The notes under the pieces are model-generated. The model did not search any database, was not told where the DNA came from, and saw only the letters and a list, made by a program, of their open reading frames with translations. The translations under genes and the position numbers were made by a program. A stretch of 64,000 nt of DNA from an uncultured Bacteroidales bacterium. GTDB taxonomy: Bacteria; Bacteroidota; Bacteroidia; Bacteroidales; Bacteroidaceae. The stretch is taken from contig CACWTU010000001.1 of NCBI GenBank assembly GCA_902763885.1, positions 62,001 to 126,000 of the forward strand, read 5' to 3'. This document shows, piece by piece, positions 27,036 to 37,179 of this stretch (position 1 is its first letter; every line of letters starts with the position of its first letter).

Positions 27036-28136
27036 TTACACGTTGAAGCGGAAATGCATTATGTCGCCGTCTTCAACCACATAGTCTTTACCTTCTACGT
27101 AAAGCTTGCCCGCATCGCGTACGGCAGCCTCAGATCCAAGTTCTATGTAGTCATTGTATTTTATTACCTCGGCGCGTATAAAGCCTTTCTCAAAGTCTGT
27201 GTGAATAACTCCGGCGCACTGCGGAGCCTTCCATCCCTTGCGGTATGTCCAGGCCTTGACCTCCATGGGGCCTGCGGTGATGAATGTCTCCAGGTTCAGC
27301 AGGCTGAAAGCTGATTTTACAAGACGGTTTACTCCCGATTCCTCCAGACCCAGTTCCTCCAGGAACATCTGACGGTCCTCATAGCTGTCCAGTTCAGCTA
27401 TCTCACTCTCTGTCTTGGCGGCTATAACCAGAAGCTGGGCGTTCTCGTCCTTGATGGCCTCACGTACCTGTTCTACATAGGCATTACCGGTCTTTACGCT
27501 GCCTTCATCCACGTTGCATACATAGAGCACGGGTTTTGAGGTGAGCAGGAAAAGGTCATGGGCTATCTTTTCTTCATCTTTTGAATCGAAAGACACAGTG
27601 CGGGCCGATTTACCCTGAAGCAGGACATCACGGTATGCATTAAGCACATCGCAAATGATTTTTGCCTGCTTGTCACCTACGGCAGCCTGCTTTGAAACTT
27701 TCTGCAGACGTTGGTCAATGGTTTCAAGATCCTTTATCTGCAGCTCTGTGTCTATGATTTCCTTGTCACGGACGGGATTGACCGTACCGTCAACATGGGT
27801 AACATTATCATCATCAAAGCAACGCAGTACATGGATAATGGCATCGCACTCGCGGATATTACCAAGGAACTTGTTTCCCAAACCTTCACCTTTGCTGGCT
27901 CCTTTTACCAGTCCGGCTATATCGACAATCTCAACGGTAGCAGGAACGATACGGCCCGGATGAACAAGTTCAGCCAGTTTGGTAAGTCGCTCATCGGGAA
28001 CGGTGATGGTTCCTACGTTGGGTTCTATTGTGCAGAAAGGGAAATTGGCTGCCTGCGCCTTAGCGCTTGACAGACAGTTGAAAAGGGTGGATTTGCCTAC
28101 GTTGGGCAGGCCCACTATACCGCATTGCAATGACAT
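27036..28136 (-). CDS. ychF: Ribosome-binding ATPase YchF (Obg family)
   Basis: YchF is a P-loop protein that prefers ATP and binds ribosomes. The 366-residue protein starts with the family's GIVGLPNVGKSTLFNCLS (G1, 7-24). DIAGLVKGASKGEGLGNKFL holds G3, and the non-standard G4 of the family (NVDE) is at about 208. The C-terminal TGS-like domain ends in DGDIMHFRFNV, as in the family. It is followed by lgt on the same strand. TACCTTTG lies 28 bases upstream. Confidence 0.96.
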   Translation of the reverse strand: MSLQCGIVGLPNVGKSTLFNCLSSAKAQAANFPFCTIEPNVGTITVPDERLTKLAELVHPGRIVPATVEIVDIAGLVKGASKGEGLGNKFLGNIRECDAIIHVLRCFDDDNVTHVDGTVNPVRDKEIIDTELQIKDLETIDQRLQKVSKQAAVGDKQAKIICDVLNAYRDVLLQGKSARTVSFDSKDEEKIAHDLFLLTSKPVLYVCNVDEGSVKTGNAYVEQVREAIKDENAQLLVIAAKTESEIAELDSYEDRQMFLEELGLEESGVNRLVKSAFSLLNLETFITAGPMEVKAWTYRKGWKAPQCAGVIHTDFEKGFIRAEVIKYNDYIELGSEAAVRDAGKLYVEGKDYVVEDGDIMHFRFNV

Positions 28137-28164
28137 CTGTGTATTGTTTTTTTATAATTGGATG

Positions 28165-28172
28165 CAAAGGTA
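28165..28172 (-). promoter_or_regulatory. -7 promoter element of ychF
   Basis: The minus strand reads TACCTTTG, an exact match to TAnnTTTG, 28 bases before the ATG at 28136. Confidence 0.6.
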
Positions 28173-28181
28173 ATAAAAACG

Positions 28182-28796
28182 TTACAACATATCGTTGTCA
28201 ATCATCCAGATGATCTCTTCAATCATGGCATCCTCTTCATTATTTTCAGGGTCATACTCCTTCTTGAGTGTGGCCCCGAACAGGGCGGCGAATGTCTGGT
28301 AGAACCTGGCTTTGAAACCGCCTATGAATGCCTTGATCAGATCATAACTTGTCTGGTTGCATTCACGGTCCACAAGTTTTATGAGCAGTTTGCCTTGAGC
28401 CAGTGTACATTTCTTCATTACCGGCAGATACTGTTCCCAAACGCCTTTTTCAACGGTCTCAAGATGCTCATCACGAGCCTTGTCATCAGGCAGGCCCTGG
28501 AGGTAGAGATATGTCTCCACGAGAATGGCTTTTAATTCACATGCTATGGGATACATCTTTACCACATTTCGGGTCAGTTTGTCATATTTGCGTTGTTTGC
28601 GTGCACTGGTGGGATATTCACGACGGGCATAGATTGTTACCTCCATAAGTTCAAATGTAGGTACGGTATCTCCGTCTATAATGGTGGCCAAAGCCACAAG
28701 CACGCGTTTTTGCTTGTCGTCATCCTTACGGGCCGTATTGCAAAAAGCAGTAAGGCACATAAAAAAGGCAAGTGACAATATATACAGACGTTTCAT
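28182..28796 (-). CDS. DUF4294 exported protein
   Basis: This 204-residue protein has a signal peptide (MKRLYILSLAFFMCLTAFC; the cysteine could be a lipidation site). Its mature part carries the family's TIIDGDTVPTFELMEVTIYARR and the YPIACELKAILVE helix. DUF4294 is a Bacteroidota-specific family of unknown role, often found near ychF-type core genes. I chose ATG 28796 because it gives a proper signal peptide and because TATTTTTG at 28802-28809 overlaps the longer frame. Confidence 0.8.
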   Translation of the reverse strand: MKRLYILSLAFFMCLTAFCNTARKDDDKQKRVLVALATIIDGDTVPTFELMEVTIYARREYPTSARKQRKYDKLTRNVVKMYPIACELKAILVETYLYLQGLPDDKARDEHLETVEKGVWEQYLPVMKKCTLAQGKLLIKLVDRECNQTSYDLIKAFIGGFKARFYQTFAALFGATLKKEYDPENNEEDAMIEEIIWMIDNDML

Positions 28797-28801
28797 GTCT
28801 G

Positions 28802-28809
28802 CAAAAATA
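28802..28809 (-). promoter_or_regulatory. -7 promoter element of the DUF4294 gene
   Basis: The minus strand reads TATTTTTG, only five bases before the chosen ATG at 28796, which predicts a leaderless or nearly leaderless mRNA. Confidence 0.5.
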
Positions 28810-28830
28810 CCAAATATCACAAAAAAGACC

Positions 28831-28838
28831 TATTTTTG
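28831..28838 (+). promoter_or_regulatory. -7 promoter element of the HhH-barrel gene
   Basis: TATTTTTG is an exact TAnnTTTG match 41 bases before the ATG at 28880. It is the divergent partner of the DUF4294 promoter. Confidence 0.55.
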
Positions 28839-28879
28839 AAGCGTTCCTTTGAAAAACAAATGTCTGATACTGTTTATAT

Positions 28880-30889
28880 ATGCATTTTAGATTGTTTATT
28901 ACCATGTTTGCAGCGCTGTCAGGTACAGTAGCTACAGTTTTTTCCCAGACGTCGGATGAAACAGAATGGGAAAATGTTCTTGAAACCCTTCTTTCAGATG
29001 AAGACCTCTCCTCCGATGCCCGTGAGGAACTTTCATTCATGTATGAATCAATGCATGAATCGCCTCTTAACATCAATACTGCTACGCGTGAAGAGCTCTC
29101 CCAACTTCCGTTTCTGACATTTAAGCAGATAGAAGATATCCATGCTTATATTTACATGCATGGCCCTATGTTGAGCTTAGGAGAACTGCAGCTTACCGGA
29201 AGCCTGGATTATGAGACAAGAAAAATGCTCCGATTGTTTGTCTATGCAGGTGATGTGCCGGTGAAAAGGCAGAAATTGCGTCTTGCTGAGGTGTTGCGTG
29301 ATGGTCATAACGAGATTGTGGGCCGAATGGATATTCCGCTTTATCTGCGAGACGGATACAGGTATCATTCTCCGGAGGAGTTGGAACGATATCCAAATCG
29401 GGCATATTTAGGTAACCGGTTGTCACACTCCATCCGTTATTCATTCAACTGGCATAACCGCATACGGTTTGGTATCTCTGCCGATAAGGATGCCGGTGAA
29501 CCCTTTTTTAAACGAAACTGTACCGGTTATGATTTCTGGTCACCTTACCTATATGTCAAGGATATTGGTCTAATCAAAGAACTTGCGATAGGGAACTTCA
29601 AAGTTCAGTTCGGATATGGATTACTGTTGGGCGGGGGATTCAGTATAGGAAAGAGTATGGCATTATCCTCTATTGACCGTAACAATCAGGGACTCAAGCC
29701 TCATTCTTCAACCCAGGAGTATGGTTTCCTGCGTGGGGCGGGAGTAGGTTTGGGCCGGAGGCACACTACATTCACCCTGCTTGCCGCTTATACGCCTATT
29801 GATGCTACGCTCAAGGGTGATACGGTTATAGGTTCGTTCAAGGAGGATGGTTTTCACCGTACTGAACTGGAGTGGTCCAAGAAAAATAACACAAGTTTAA
29901 GAACTATTGCTACTAACGTACGTTATAGCTATCGTGGCTTAAGATATGGAGTAACTTTTTTGGCAGAAAAACTGTCACTGCCATATAAAGGACATAGCAG
30001 TTTTATGGGATTCTCTACAGACTTCTCCATACATCGTCCCCGTTATGCTTTGGCTGCAGAGTTTTCAGTGTTGGACGGTAATGTGGCAGTTCTGGCATCT
30101 CAGACACTCCGTTTTCAGAACGGATGGACAATGAACTCAGTGTTCCGTTCATACAGTCCGGATTATATGTCTCTCCATACCAATGCTATGGCTGAGGGCA
30201 GTGTGCAGAATGAGACAGGTTTGTTCATGGGATTGACCCATGACAGCCGTAATCTAAAAATGAGCGGTTATATAGACCTGTTTATGCATCCTGAACCCAA
30301 ATACGGTGCCAGTGAGCGCAGCAACGGTATGGATTTGCGTGCAGAGGCTGATTGGAAGTTGGGTCGCAGGGACAACCTCTACGCTACGGCGCGTTTCAAA
30401 TCCAAGCAGAAAGACTGTAGTTATACCGGACAGTTGGAGTATTGCATTACAGGCCGTTACCGATTGCGCTGGACTCATAATTGCCGAAATGGGGGGGAAC
30501 TCAAAACTCAATTGTATTATGCCAGATATGATTTCATTGCAGAACCCATATCAAATGGCTGGACATTAACCCAAAGTTATTCCAAGAGCTTTTTGAATGA
30601 TTGTCTGGATATAGATGTTACAGCGGCAGCATTTTATACTGACACTTATGACAGCAGGATATCTGTTTATGAAAGCGGGTTAAGGTATTCTTATAATTTC
30701 ATTTCACTGTACGGTAAGGGTACACGTATAGCGGCAACCATCCGGTGTAATCTGGGCAGAGGTCTGCAGCTGAGCCTCAAAGCCGGAGGAATATGTTATC
30801 TGGACCGTGATGAGATAAGCTCTGCACAGCAACGCATAGCATCCAATCATAAAGAGGATATATCTGTGCAGTTCATTAGTAAATTCTGA
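28880..30889 (+). CDS. Outer-membrane beta-barrel protein with N-terminal helix-hairpin-helix domain
   Basis: This 669-residue exported protein has a signal peptide (cut near VFSQ). At about 58-100 is a ComEA-type helix-hairpin-helix segment: LNINTATREELSQLPFLTF, then a second hairpin LSLGELQ. The remaining about 550 residues are beta-strand rich with aromatic girdle residues (for example FKVQFGYGLLLGGGF and YNFISLYGKGTRIAATIRC) and look like an outer-membrane barrel. HhH domains of this kind bind DNA in competence proteins, so DNA capture at the surface is possible. The family's function in Bacteroidales is not known to me. Confidence 0.75.
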   Translation: MHFRLFITMFAALSGTVATVFSQTSDETEWENVLETLLSDEDLSSDAREELSFMYESMHESPLNINTATREELSQLPFLTFKQIEDIHAYIYMHGPMLSLGELQLTGSLDYETRKMLRLFVYAGDVPVKRQKLRLAEVLRDGHNEIVGRMDIPLYLRDGYRYHSPEELERYPNRAYLGNRLSHSIRYSFNWHNRIRFGISADKDAGEPFFKRNCTGYDFWSPYLYVKDIGLIKELAIGNFKVQFGYGLLLGGGFSIGKSMALSSIDRNNQGLKPHSSTQEYGFLRGAGVGLGRRHTTFTLLAAYTPIDATLKGDTVIGSFKEDGFHRTELEWSKKNNTSLRTIATNVRYSYRGLRYGVTFLAEKLSLPYKGHSSFMGFSTDFSIHRPRYALAAEFSVLDGNVAVLASQTLRFQNGWTMNSVFRSYSPDYMSLHTNAMAEGSVQNETGLFMGLTHDSRNLKMSGYIDLFMHPEPKYGASERSNGMDLRAEADWKLGRRDNLYATARFKSKQKDCSYTGQLEYCITGRYRLRWTHNCRNGGELKTQLYYARYDFIAEPISNGWTLTQSYSKSFLNDCLDIDVTAAAFYTDTYDSRISVYESGLRYSYNFISLYGKGTRIAATIRCNLGRGLQLSLKAGGICYLDRDEISSAQQRIASNHKEDISVQFISKF

Positions 30890-30913
30890 TTTGGAAAACA
30901 GGCACTGATTGAG

Positions 30914-30921
30914 TATTTTTG
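30914..30921 (+). promoter_or_regulatory. -7 promoter element of the radical SAM-dacB pair
   Basis: TATTTTTG is an exact TAnnTTTG match 25 bases before the ATG at 30947. Confidence 0.6.
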
Positions 30922-30946
30922 CAACATAAAACAACGATATCAGCTT

Positions 30947-31723
30947 ATGTCAACAGTGCTTTATAATTCTCCTATATTCGGGCCGATACACAGCCGCCGC
31001 TTAGGAGTATCATTGGGTATAAACCTTATGCCTGCCGATGGCAAGATATGTACTTTTGACTGCATCTATTGCGAGTGTGGCCGCAACAGCGAACATCATC
31101 CCAAGCATCATCGGCCTACAAGGGCAGAGGTGTATGAAGCTTTACGGAATACGCTTGTCAAGATGAAAGCGGATGGTCCGGAGCCTAATGTGCTTACATT
31201 TGCCGGCAACGGTGAGCCTACCGCCAATCCGGAGTTTCCCGGGATAGTGGATGATGTGCTGGCTCTGCGTGATGAGTTCTTTCCTGATGCCAAGGTAAGC
31301 GTTCTCAGCAATGGTACTCGAGTAACTGATCCTGCCATCTTCAAGGCATTGCTCAAGCTTGACAACAACATTCAGAAGCTGGATACGGTGAACCTTGAGT
31401 ACATCAAACTAATAGATAATCCTGTAGGTCATTATGATCTGGATGCCATAATCAAGGCTTTGTGTGATTTCAAGGGGCATGTCATAATTCAGACCATGTT
31501 CCTTACAGGAACTCTTGATGGTCGTAACATGGATAATACGACCGATGTATATGTGTTGCCATGGATTGAGACCCTAAAAAGGATAGCTCCCAGTCAGGTA
31601 ATGATATATACCATTGACCGCGAGACTCCTGTCTCTACATTACAGAAAGCAAGCCGTGAGGTTCTTGACCGCATTGCTGCTTTGCTCAGGAAAAACGGAT
31701 TGGAAACATCGGTATCATATTGA
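30947..31723 (+). CDS. Radical SAM protein
   Basis: This 258-residue enzyme has the CxxxCxxC iron-sulfur cluster motif as CTFDCIYCECG (about 35-45) and the SAM-binding TFAGNGEPT strand (about 84-92). It belongs to the group once annotated as Fe-S oxidoreductases related to wybutosine-type enzymes; the substrate is unknown. There is no SPASM-like extra cysteine cluster. dacB starts one base after its stop, so the two are co-transcribed, though no functional link is evident. Confidence 0.85.
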   Translation: MSTVLYNSPIFGPIHSRRLGVSLGINLMPADGKICTFDCIYCECGRNSEHHPKHHRPTRAEVYEALRNTLVKMKADGPEPNVLTFAGNGEPTANPEFPGIVDDVLALRDEFFPDAKVSVLSNGTRVTDPAIFKALLKLDNNIQKLDTVNLEYIKLIDNPVGHYDLDAIIKALCDFKGHVIIQTMFLTGTLDGRNMDNTTDVYVLPWIETLKRIAPSQVMIYTIDRETPVSTLQKASREVLDRIAALLRKNGLETSVSY

Positions 31724-31724
31724 G

Positions 31725-33140
31725 ATGAAAAACCTTAGAACACTTTGCCTTTCACTGCTGCTGACGTTATCATTGCCTGCTTTTAGCCTTGATCTGGATT
31801 CTTTGACAGAATCAATAGACCAGATCATATATGAAAGTTTGCCTGAGGGAACGGATATTGCCCTTATGGTTTATGACCTTACGAATGATACCACAATCTA
31901 TGCTTACCGTGAAAAGGTAATGTGCCGCCCGGCTTCAGTTGAGAAGGTGGTAACCTCTGTCGCTGCATTATCATCATTGGGGGCCGAATACAAGTTCAGG
32001 ACCAATCTCAAGATGCAGGGAACGATAGGAGCGGACAGTGTCTTGAACGGAAATCTCTATCTTGTGGGTGGTCTTGATCCGTCATTGAATGAATATGAAC
32101 TGCGCAGTTTGGTCAGTGACCTTAAGAATGCAGGAATCAAACGTATAAACGGAACTGTTTATGCCGATGTTTCCATTATGGATTCCACCTATTGGGCATC
32201 CGGATGGTGTTGGGATGATGCACCCTCCAGCTTCCAGCCATATATATCACCGCTTATGGTACATCAGGGATATGTCGGAATAGAAGTCAAGCCCACATCT
32301 AAGGGTAAGGCTCCTGATGTAAATATCTTTCCTGCAAATAAATACATAAAGGTGATTAACAAAGCCATAACACAGGATAATACGTTAGGCCCTCTCACCA
32401 TAACACGTAATTGGATGCAGAATGATAACACTATCATCATTGAAGGTAACTGTAAGAAACGTCAGTCAACAGATCTGAGTGTAGTAGGTTCTGCCGATTT
32501 TACATTTGCATTGTTCCGTCAGTATCTTGATGAGGCCGGTATCAGTTATGGTAAATGCGGTTGGGGTACATGTCCTGTAATGGCAAGTGATATATCAGAA
32601 GTTTCACATGGATTGCCCGCCATAATCAAGGAGGCGCTCAAAGAGAGCAATAATCTCTTTGCAGAGGCAATGTTTCTGCAGACAGGTCGTATCCAGCAGC
32701 CTGTAGGAGTATCTTTCAAATCAGCTTCAAAGTATCTGCAGAATTTTGTGTCGCGTAAGTTCGGAATGTATTCAGCTTCATACAACATAGTTGACGGCTG
32801 TGGCCTTTCCGTTTACGACATGTGTTCGCCACAGTTTATGGTTGATATGCTAAGCCTTATCTATAGGGATAATGAATTGTTTCCGATACTCTACAGGAGT
32901 CTTCCTATATCAGGAGTGGATGGCACACTTAAGACACGCCTGAATTCAAAAACCACTTTGAATAAGGTGCATGCCAAGACAGGTTCCGTGACAGGTTCCT
33001 GTACGCTGGCAGGTTATATCCGTACCGCCGATGGGCGTGACCTGGCTTTCTGCATAATGAATGAGGGCGCCGTCAAGATGGCACCCTCAAGGAAGATACA
33101 GGATCAGATATGTACTATCCTGTGTGAACTTGGTCTCTGA
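31725..33140 (+). CDS. dacB: D-alanyl-D-alanine carboxypeptidase/endopeptidase (PBP4 type)
   Basis: This 471-residue periplasmic penicillin-binding protein trims and cuts peptidoglycan cross-links. It has a signal peptide (cut near PAFS), the SxxK catalytic motif (S71-V-E-K74), SNN at the second motif (ESNNLFAEAM) and KTG in HAKTGSVTG. The large insertion between the first two motifs is typical of PBP4. I chose the ATG at 31725, directly after the radical SAM stop; the longer frame overlaps that gene. It converges on the deacetylase gene with two bases between stops. Confidence 0.93.
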   Translation: MKNLRTLCLSLLLTLSLPAFSLDLDSLTESIDQIIYESLPEGTDIALMVYDLTNDTTIYAYREKVMCRPASVEKVVTSVAALSSLGAEYKFRTNLKMQGTIGADSVLNGNLYLVGGLDPSLNEYELRSLVSDLKNAGIKRINGTVYADVSIMDSTYWASGWCWDDAPSSFQPYISPLMVHQGYVGIEVKPTSKGKAPDVNIFPANKYIKVINKAITQDNTLGPLTITRNWMQNDNTIIIEGNCKKRQSTDLSVVGSADFTFALFRQYLDEAGISYGKCGWGTCPVMASDISEVSHGLPAIIKEALKESNNLFAEAMFLQTGRIQQPVGVSFKSASKYLQNFVSRKFGMYSASYNIVDGCGLSVYDMCSPQFMVDMLSLIYRDNELFPILYRSLPISGVDGTLKTRLNSKTTLNKVHAKTGSVTGSCTLAGYIRTADGRDLAFCIMNEGAVKMAPSRKIQDQICTILCELGL

Positions 33141-33142
33141 TA

Positions 33143-33751
33143 TCACAGCTGCTTAAACTCGTAACCTTGTTGCTGAAGCCACTCAATGGCTTTTGGCAGA
33201 GCCCAACGAAGGTTCTTCTCACTGCGCAGTGAGTCATGGAACACTATGATAGATCCGTTCCTAGTGTATTTCTTTACAATCTCCAGGACTTTTTTTGGTT
33301 TTAGCTTGCTGTTGTAGTCACGGGTTATGACATCATAGAACACAATGTCAAAGTCACCTTTCATATAGCGGTATGTCCAGCGGCGCAGCACTCCGTGAGG
33401 AGGACGGAACAATCGGGTTGAGATAAAGCCGTCACACTTTTTTACATTCTCAATATAATCATGATTTCTCATACGCATGCCGCGTACATGGTTGAAAGTG
33501 TGATTTCCTATATGATGCCCACGTTCCACTACCATCTTGTATATGTCAGGATGCTTGCGTACGTTATCACCTACTACAAAGAAGGTGGCTTTGACTCCAT
33601 ACTGATCCAGTACATCAAGAACCCAAGGTGTAACTTCAGGAATAGGTCCGTCATCAAAGGTAAGATATACCGAATGCTCTTCCGGATTTTTCCGGAAGAT
33701 GCCTTTCGGGTATATCTTGCTTAATATAGGGGTTGGCTGTTCAAGTAACAT
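33143..33751 (-). CDS. Polysaccharide deacetylase (NodB-type, CE4)
   Basis: This 202-residue enzyme removes N-acetyl groups from amino sugars in peptidoglycan or another glycan. The CE4 motifs are intact: TFDDGP (about 31-36, catalytic base and metal Asp), HHIGNHTFNH (metal histidines) and RPPHG. No signal peptide is clear; the start is short and polar, so location is uncertain. It begins two bases after the DUF2723 gene and is probably translated with it. Confidence 0.92.
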   Translation of the reverse strand: MLLEQPTPILSKIYPKGIFRKNPEEHSVYLTFDDGPIPEVTPWVLDVLDQYGVKATFFVVGDNVRKHPDIYKMVVERGHHIGNHTFNHVRGMRMRNHDYIENVKKCDGFISTRLFRPPHGVLRRWTYRYMKGDFDIVFYDVITRDYNSKLKPKKVLEIVKKYTRNGSIIVFHDSLRSEKNLRWALPKAIEWLQQQGYEFKQL

Positions 33752-33753
33752 CC

Positions 33754-36700
33754 TTACATTCGGCTGTCAAATTCTTCACACAGACTATCCCATTTTGATT
33801 GGATGGCAAGGTATGATGCATTATCCAAATATTTCTCCATCAACGGGAATATGTATGAAAATGCTTTAGCACATTCAATGAACTGGCTTGAAGAGTGCCT
33901 GAGATTACGGTCATTCATGCTCAGATACCATTCCATTTGCTGAAGATAGTTGTCAGAAGTATTTTTAAGTATTTCAACAGCTTTCTCTTTATTGCCTAAT
34001 ACATAGTAAAGATTGGCTGTTTCAACACTTGCTCCATAAACAACGTCATTATAAGGTAGCAGCTTATCTGAAATGCCGGCATCCATCTTTTCCAGAAGAT
34101 TACGTGCCTTGTCTTTCTTTCCTTCATTGTAAAGAGATGATGCAGCCTGTACGGTGAGACGACGCAGTGAAAGACACATGCGGCGTACTGTTTCATCCAG
34201 ATACAGGTCAGGATTATCCAGACCTCCGTATTTGAAATTCATCAGGTTTTCATACATCTTGTCTGCATCTGTATCGCCGAACTCAGACTTACTGCCTGCA
34301 GCATTCCAGTCAAAGGGAGTGATGCGATAAGCAAGACCCTCCAACAGGAAATATTTTCCCAGGTTGAGATAGCTGCTTCTCGGTACGGTTGTAGCCATAT
34401 AAAGAGGCCTCTCCCAGTTACAGTGAGCAATCAGGTCAAGCATCATGATCTCATTCTTGTAAAGAGCTCTCTTACCTTTGAGAGAAATAACCATTCTATC
34501 CGGCATTTTGGCCTTGGTTTCCTCATCGGTTGCACCTATGTATTTTGCAGGTATCTTCATGCCAGAACGCAAAACAGCATCCTTATCAATCTTGAACCAG
34601 ATGGTATCTGTGGGTATGAGATGCTTCTTCTTGATCCAGTAATTGAGAACGTTGTTCAGTTCAAAAGATTTATCAACTGTCTCTGCTGAATTGTTTTTGA
34701 GCAGTTCTTCCTTGTCTTTTGGTCTTACATTAACGTAGTCATTGGTTCCTGTCTGATAATCAATCCTTTCAAAAGAGATGGGCAGAGCAGGTGAATCGTA
34801 TGCCGGACGTTTCATCTGGTCTATATACCAGTCTGTCATGAGGTAACTCAAATTACAGCAACGGGCATCGGTACGGAATCCTTCAGTCTCAAAATTATAC
34901 CAAAGTGGGAATGTATCATTATCTCCGTTCGTAAATATTATAGGGTTACCTTTCTCAGGCAGTGAAATAAGATAATTCTGGCCAAAATCACGGCAGGCAT
35001 ATCGGCCACTGCGGTCATGGTCATCCCATGTCTGGCTTACCATCTGAATGGGTACAAGCAGGCAAACCAAGGATGCTATTACGGGAGACGCTTTCTTGCC
35101 TGCAAGTTTACCCAGCCATTCAGCTAAGGCGGCTACACCCATACCAATCCAGATTGCATACGCATAGAATGAACCGGCGTATGCATAATCACGCTCACGT
35201 GGTTGCAGTGGAGTCTGGTTCAAGTACAGCACAATGGCCAGACCGGTCATAAAGAAGAGTGCCAATACAACAAAGAACTGTTGTGTTCCTTCCTTATTTT
35301 TCCCTATTTGCCAGAATAATCCCAAGAGACCCAGAATCAAAGGCAGACAATAGAATACATTATGTCCTTTGCCCTTAAATGCGTCAGGTAACAGATTATT
35401 GTCACCGCCCACCAGTTTCTTGTCTATGAAATTGATACCGGTAATCCAGTTTCCGTTCTCATTTTCTCCGTAATGGTTCTGGATATCATTCTGACGTCCG
35501 GCAAAGTTCCACAAGAAGTATCTCCAGTACATGAAGTTAACCTGATAACGCAGGAAGAACTTGAGGTTTTCACCCTGTGTTGGTATAACAACCTTACGGT
35601 TTTTACCGGTATATACATCAAAGTAGTTGTAAGACCGGCCTTTTATGCCTCCGCACCAGCTTTTATATTCTTCTATGTGATCTGCGTCGGAACTGTACAT
35701 ACGGGGGAACAGCATATTCTGTGCATATTTCCACTCGCGTTTTTCATCCATTACATAATAGCTGTCTTTCTCATTTTCATTTTTCTTCTCCTTGCGGCCA
35801 TATGACTTGCCTTTTATAGTGACATCGGCCTCATAATAGCCTTTAGGGGAATAGACGTATGCAGGCTCTGAACTGTATGCCTGACCATAAAGCAGAGGTC
35901 TTGAACCATACTGTTCACGTGCCAGATACTCTCCAAGTGAGAATATATCCTCCGGTGAATCCTGATCCATAGGAGGATTGGCAGTAGAGCGTATCACAAT
36001 AACGGCGTATGATGAGTAGCCGATGGTTATCATCATAACACATAGCATTATGGTGTTAAGCAGGCTTGCAGAGGGTTTTATGTTTTCAGGAATAGCCTTT
36101 GCATACAGATAAATGGCTCCGGCAATAAGGATAACAATACCCAAAATAACACCTGATGCCTTATGTCCGTAGAAAGGAATACCTGCAAATGCTATTGTAA
36201 GCAGGAATGACAGGTACATGTATGATTTGCGGTCACCGCGTTGTGTCTCATAAACACTCCAGAGAAGAATGCCTACCAGCAGGATGATGTAGATTATGAG
36301 ACCCGTGTTGAAAGGCATTCCCAGTCCGTTTACGAACAGAAGTTCAAACCAGCCTCCTACCTTAACAATGCCGGGAACTATTCCATAAAGGACGGCGGCG
36401 ATAATGATTCCTGAAAGGCAGAATGCAAGCAGGCCACCCTTCCACGTGGGGTTCTCGTTCTTTTTGAAGTAATAGACCAGAACTATGGCCGTAATACAAA
36501 GCAGGTTCAGAAGGTGAACGCCTACTGAGACACCTATCATGTATGCTATGAGCACCAGCCAGCGTGAGCTGTGAGGCTGGTCTGCATTCTCCTCCCATTT
36601 GAGGATGAGCCAGAATGTTACGGCTGTACAGAATGATGAATAGGCATAGACTTCGCCTTCAACGGCACTGAACCAGAAGGTATCACTCCAGGTATAAGCC

Positions 36701-37083
36701 AGTGCACCTACTATTCCGGATCCGAATATGGTTATCATCTGCCACATATCGGGTTCCTTACCGTTGGCAACCAGCTTTTTAACGAGCATGGTTATGCTCC
36801 AGAATAGGAACAATATACAGAGTGCGCTGAGCATGGCAGACATGATGTTGACCATCATGGCTACCTTGCCGGGATCACTTGTAAACTGTGAGAACAGGTT
36901 GGCGGTAAGCATGAAAATAGGTGCCCCAGGGGGGTGTCCAACTTCCAGTTTATATCCGGTGGTTATGAACTCTGGGCAATCCCAATAGCTGGCTGTCGGT
37001 TCAATGGTCATACAGTAGGTGACCGCTGCTACCGCAAATACCAGCCATCCGATGATGGCGTTAAGTCTTTTGTAATTCATCAC
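33754..37083 (-). CDS. DUF2723 multi-spanning glycosyltransferase-like protein
   Basis: The 1109-residue protein has an N-terminal part with a dozen or more membrane helices and a soluble C-terminal part of about 400 residues. The N-terminal motif EPTASYWDCPEFI (about 28-40) contains the conserved acidic residues of DUF2723, a family with a GT-C-like fold. The human relative TMEM260 is an O-mannosyltransferase. In Bacteroidota such proteins may glycosylate exported proteins using polyprenyl-phosphate sugars; here that is inference. Two ATGs open the frame. TATCTTTG (37114-37121) is the likely promoter. Confidence 0.85.
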   Translation of the reverse strand: MMNYKRLNAIIGWLVFAVAAVTYCMTIEPTASYWDCPEFITTGYKLEVGHPPGAPIFMLTANLFSQFTSDPGKVAMMVNIMSAMLSALCILFLFWSITMLVKKLVANGKEPDMWQMITIFGSGIVGALAYTWSDTFWFSAVEGEVYAYSSFCTAVTFWLILKWEENADQPHSSRWLVLIAYMIGVSVGVHLLNLLCITAIVLVYYFKKNENPTWKGGLLAFCLSGIIIAAVLYGIVPGIVKVGGWFELLFVNGLGMPFNTGLIIYIILLVGILLWSVYETQRGDRKSYMYLSFLLTIAFAGIPFYGHKASGVILGIVILIAGAIYLYAKAIPENIKPSASLLNTIMLCVMMITIGYSSYAVIVIRSTANPPMDQDSPEDIFSLGEYLAREQYGSRPLLYGQAYSSEPAYVYSPKGYYEADVTIKGKSYGRKEKKNENEKDSYYVMDEKREWKYAQNMLFPRMYSSDADHIEEYKSWCGGIKGRSYNYFDVYTGKNRKVVIPTQGENLKFFLRYQVNFMYWRYFLWNFAGRQNDIQNHYGENENGNWITGINFIDKKLVGGDNNLLPDAFKGKGHNVFYCLPLILGLLGLFWQIGKNKEGTQQFFVVLALFFMTGLAIVLYLNQTPLQPRERDYAYAGSFYAYAIWIGMGVAALAEWLGKLAGKKASPVIASLVCLLVPIQMVSQTWDDHDRSGRYACRDFGQNYLISLPEKGNPIIFTNGDNDTFPLWYNFETEGFRTDARCCNLSYLMTDWYIDQMKRPAYDSPALPISFERIDYQTGTNDYVNVRPKDKEELLKNNSAETVDKSFELNNVLNYWIKKKHLIPTDTIWFKIDKDAVLRSGMKIPAKYIGATDEETKAKMPDRMVISLKGKRALYKNEIMMLDLIAHCNWERPLYMATTVPRSSYLNLGKYFLLEGLAYRITPFDWNAAGSKSEFGDTDADKMYENLMNFKYGGLDNPDLYLDETVRRMCLSLRRLTVQAASSLYNEGKKDKARNLLEKMDAGISDKLLPYNDVVYGASVETANLYYVLGNKEKAVEILKNTSDNYLQQMEWYLSMNDRNLRHSSSQFIECAKAFSYIFPLMEKYLDNASYLAIQSKWDSLCEEFDSRM

Positions 37084-37113
37084 TTCTATGAATTAATTGT
37101 CATTTGAGAGCCT

Positions 37114-37121
37114 CAAAGATA
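37114..37121 (-). promoter_or_regulatory. -7 promoter element of the DUF2723 gene
   Basis: The minus strand reads TATCTTTG, an exact TAnnTTTG match 30 bases from the ATG. It lies between purD's end and the DUF2723 start, so the two need not depend on one transcript. Confidence 0.6.
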
Positions 37122-37179
37122 CTCCTTTAAAGGTTAATGGCTATCAAATGTCAGTTATTATTTGTTATTATGCTGAGGC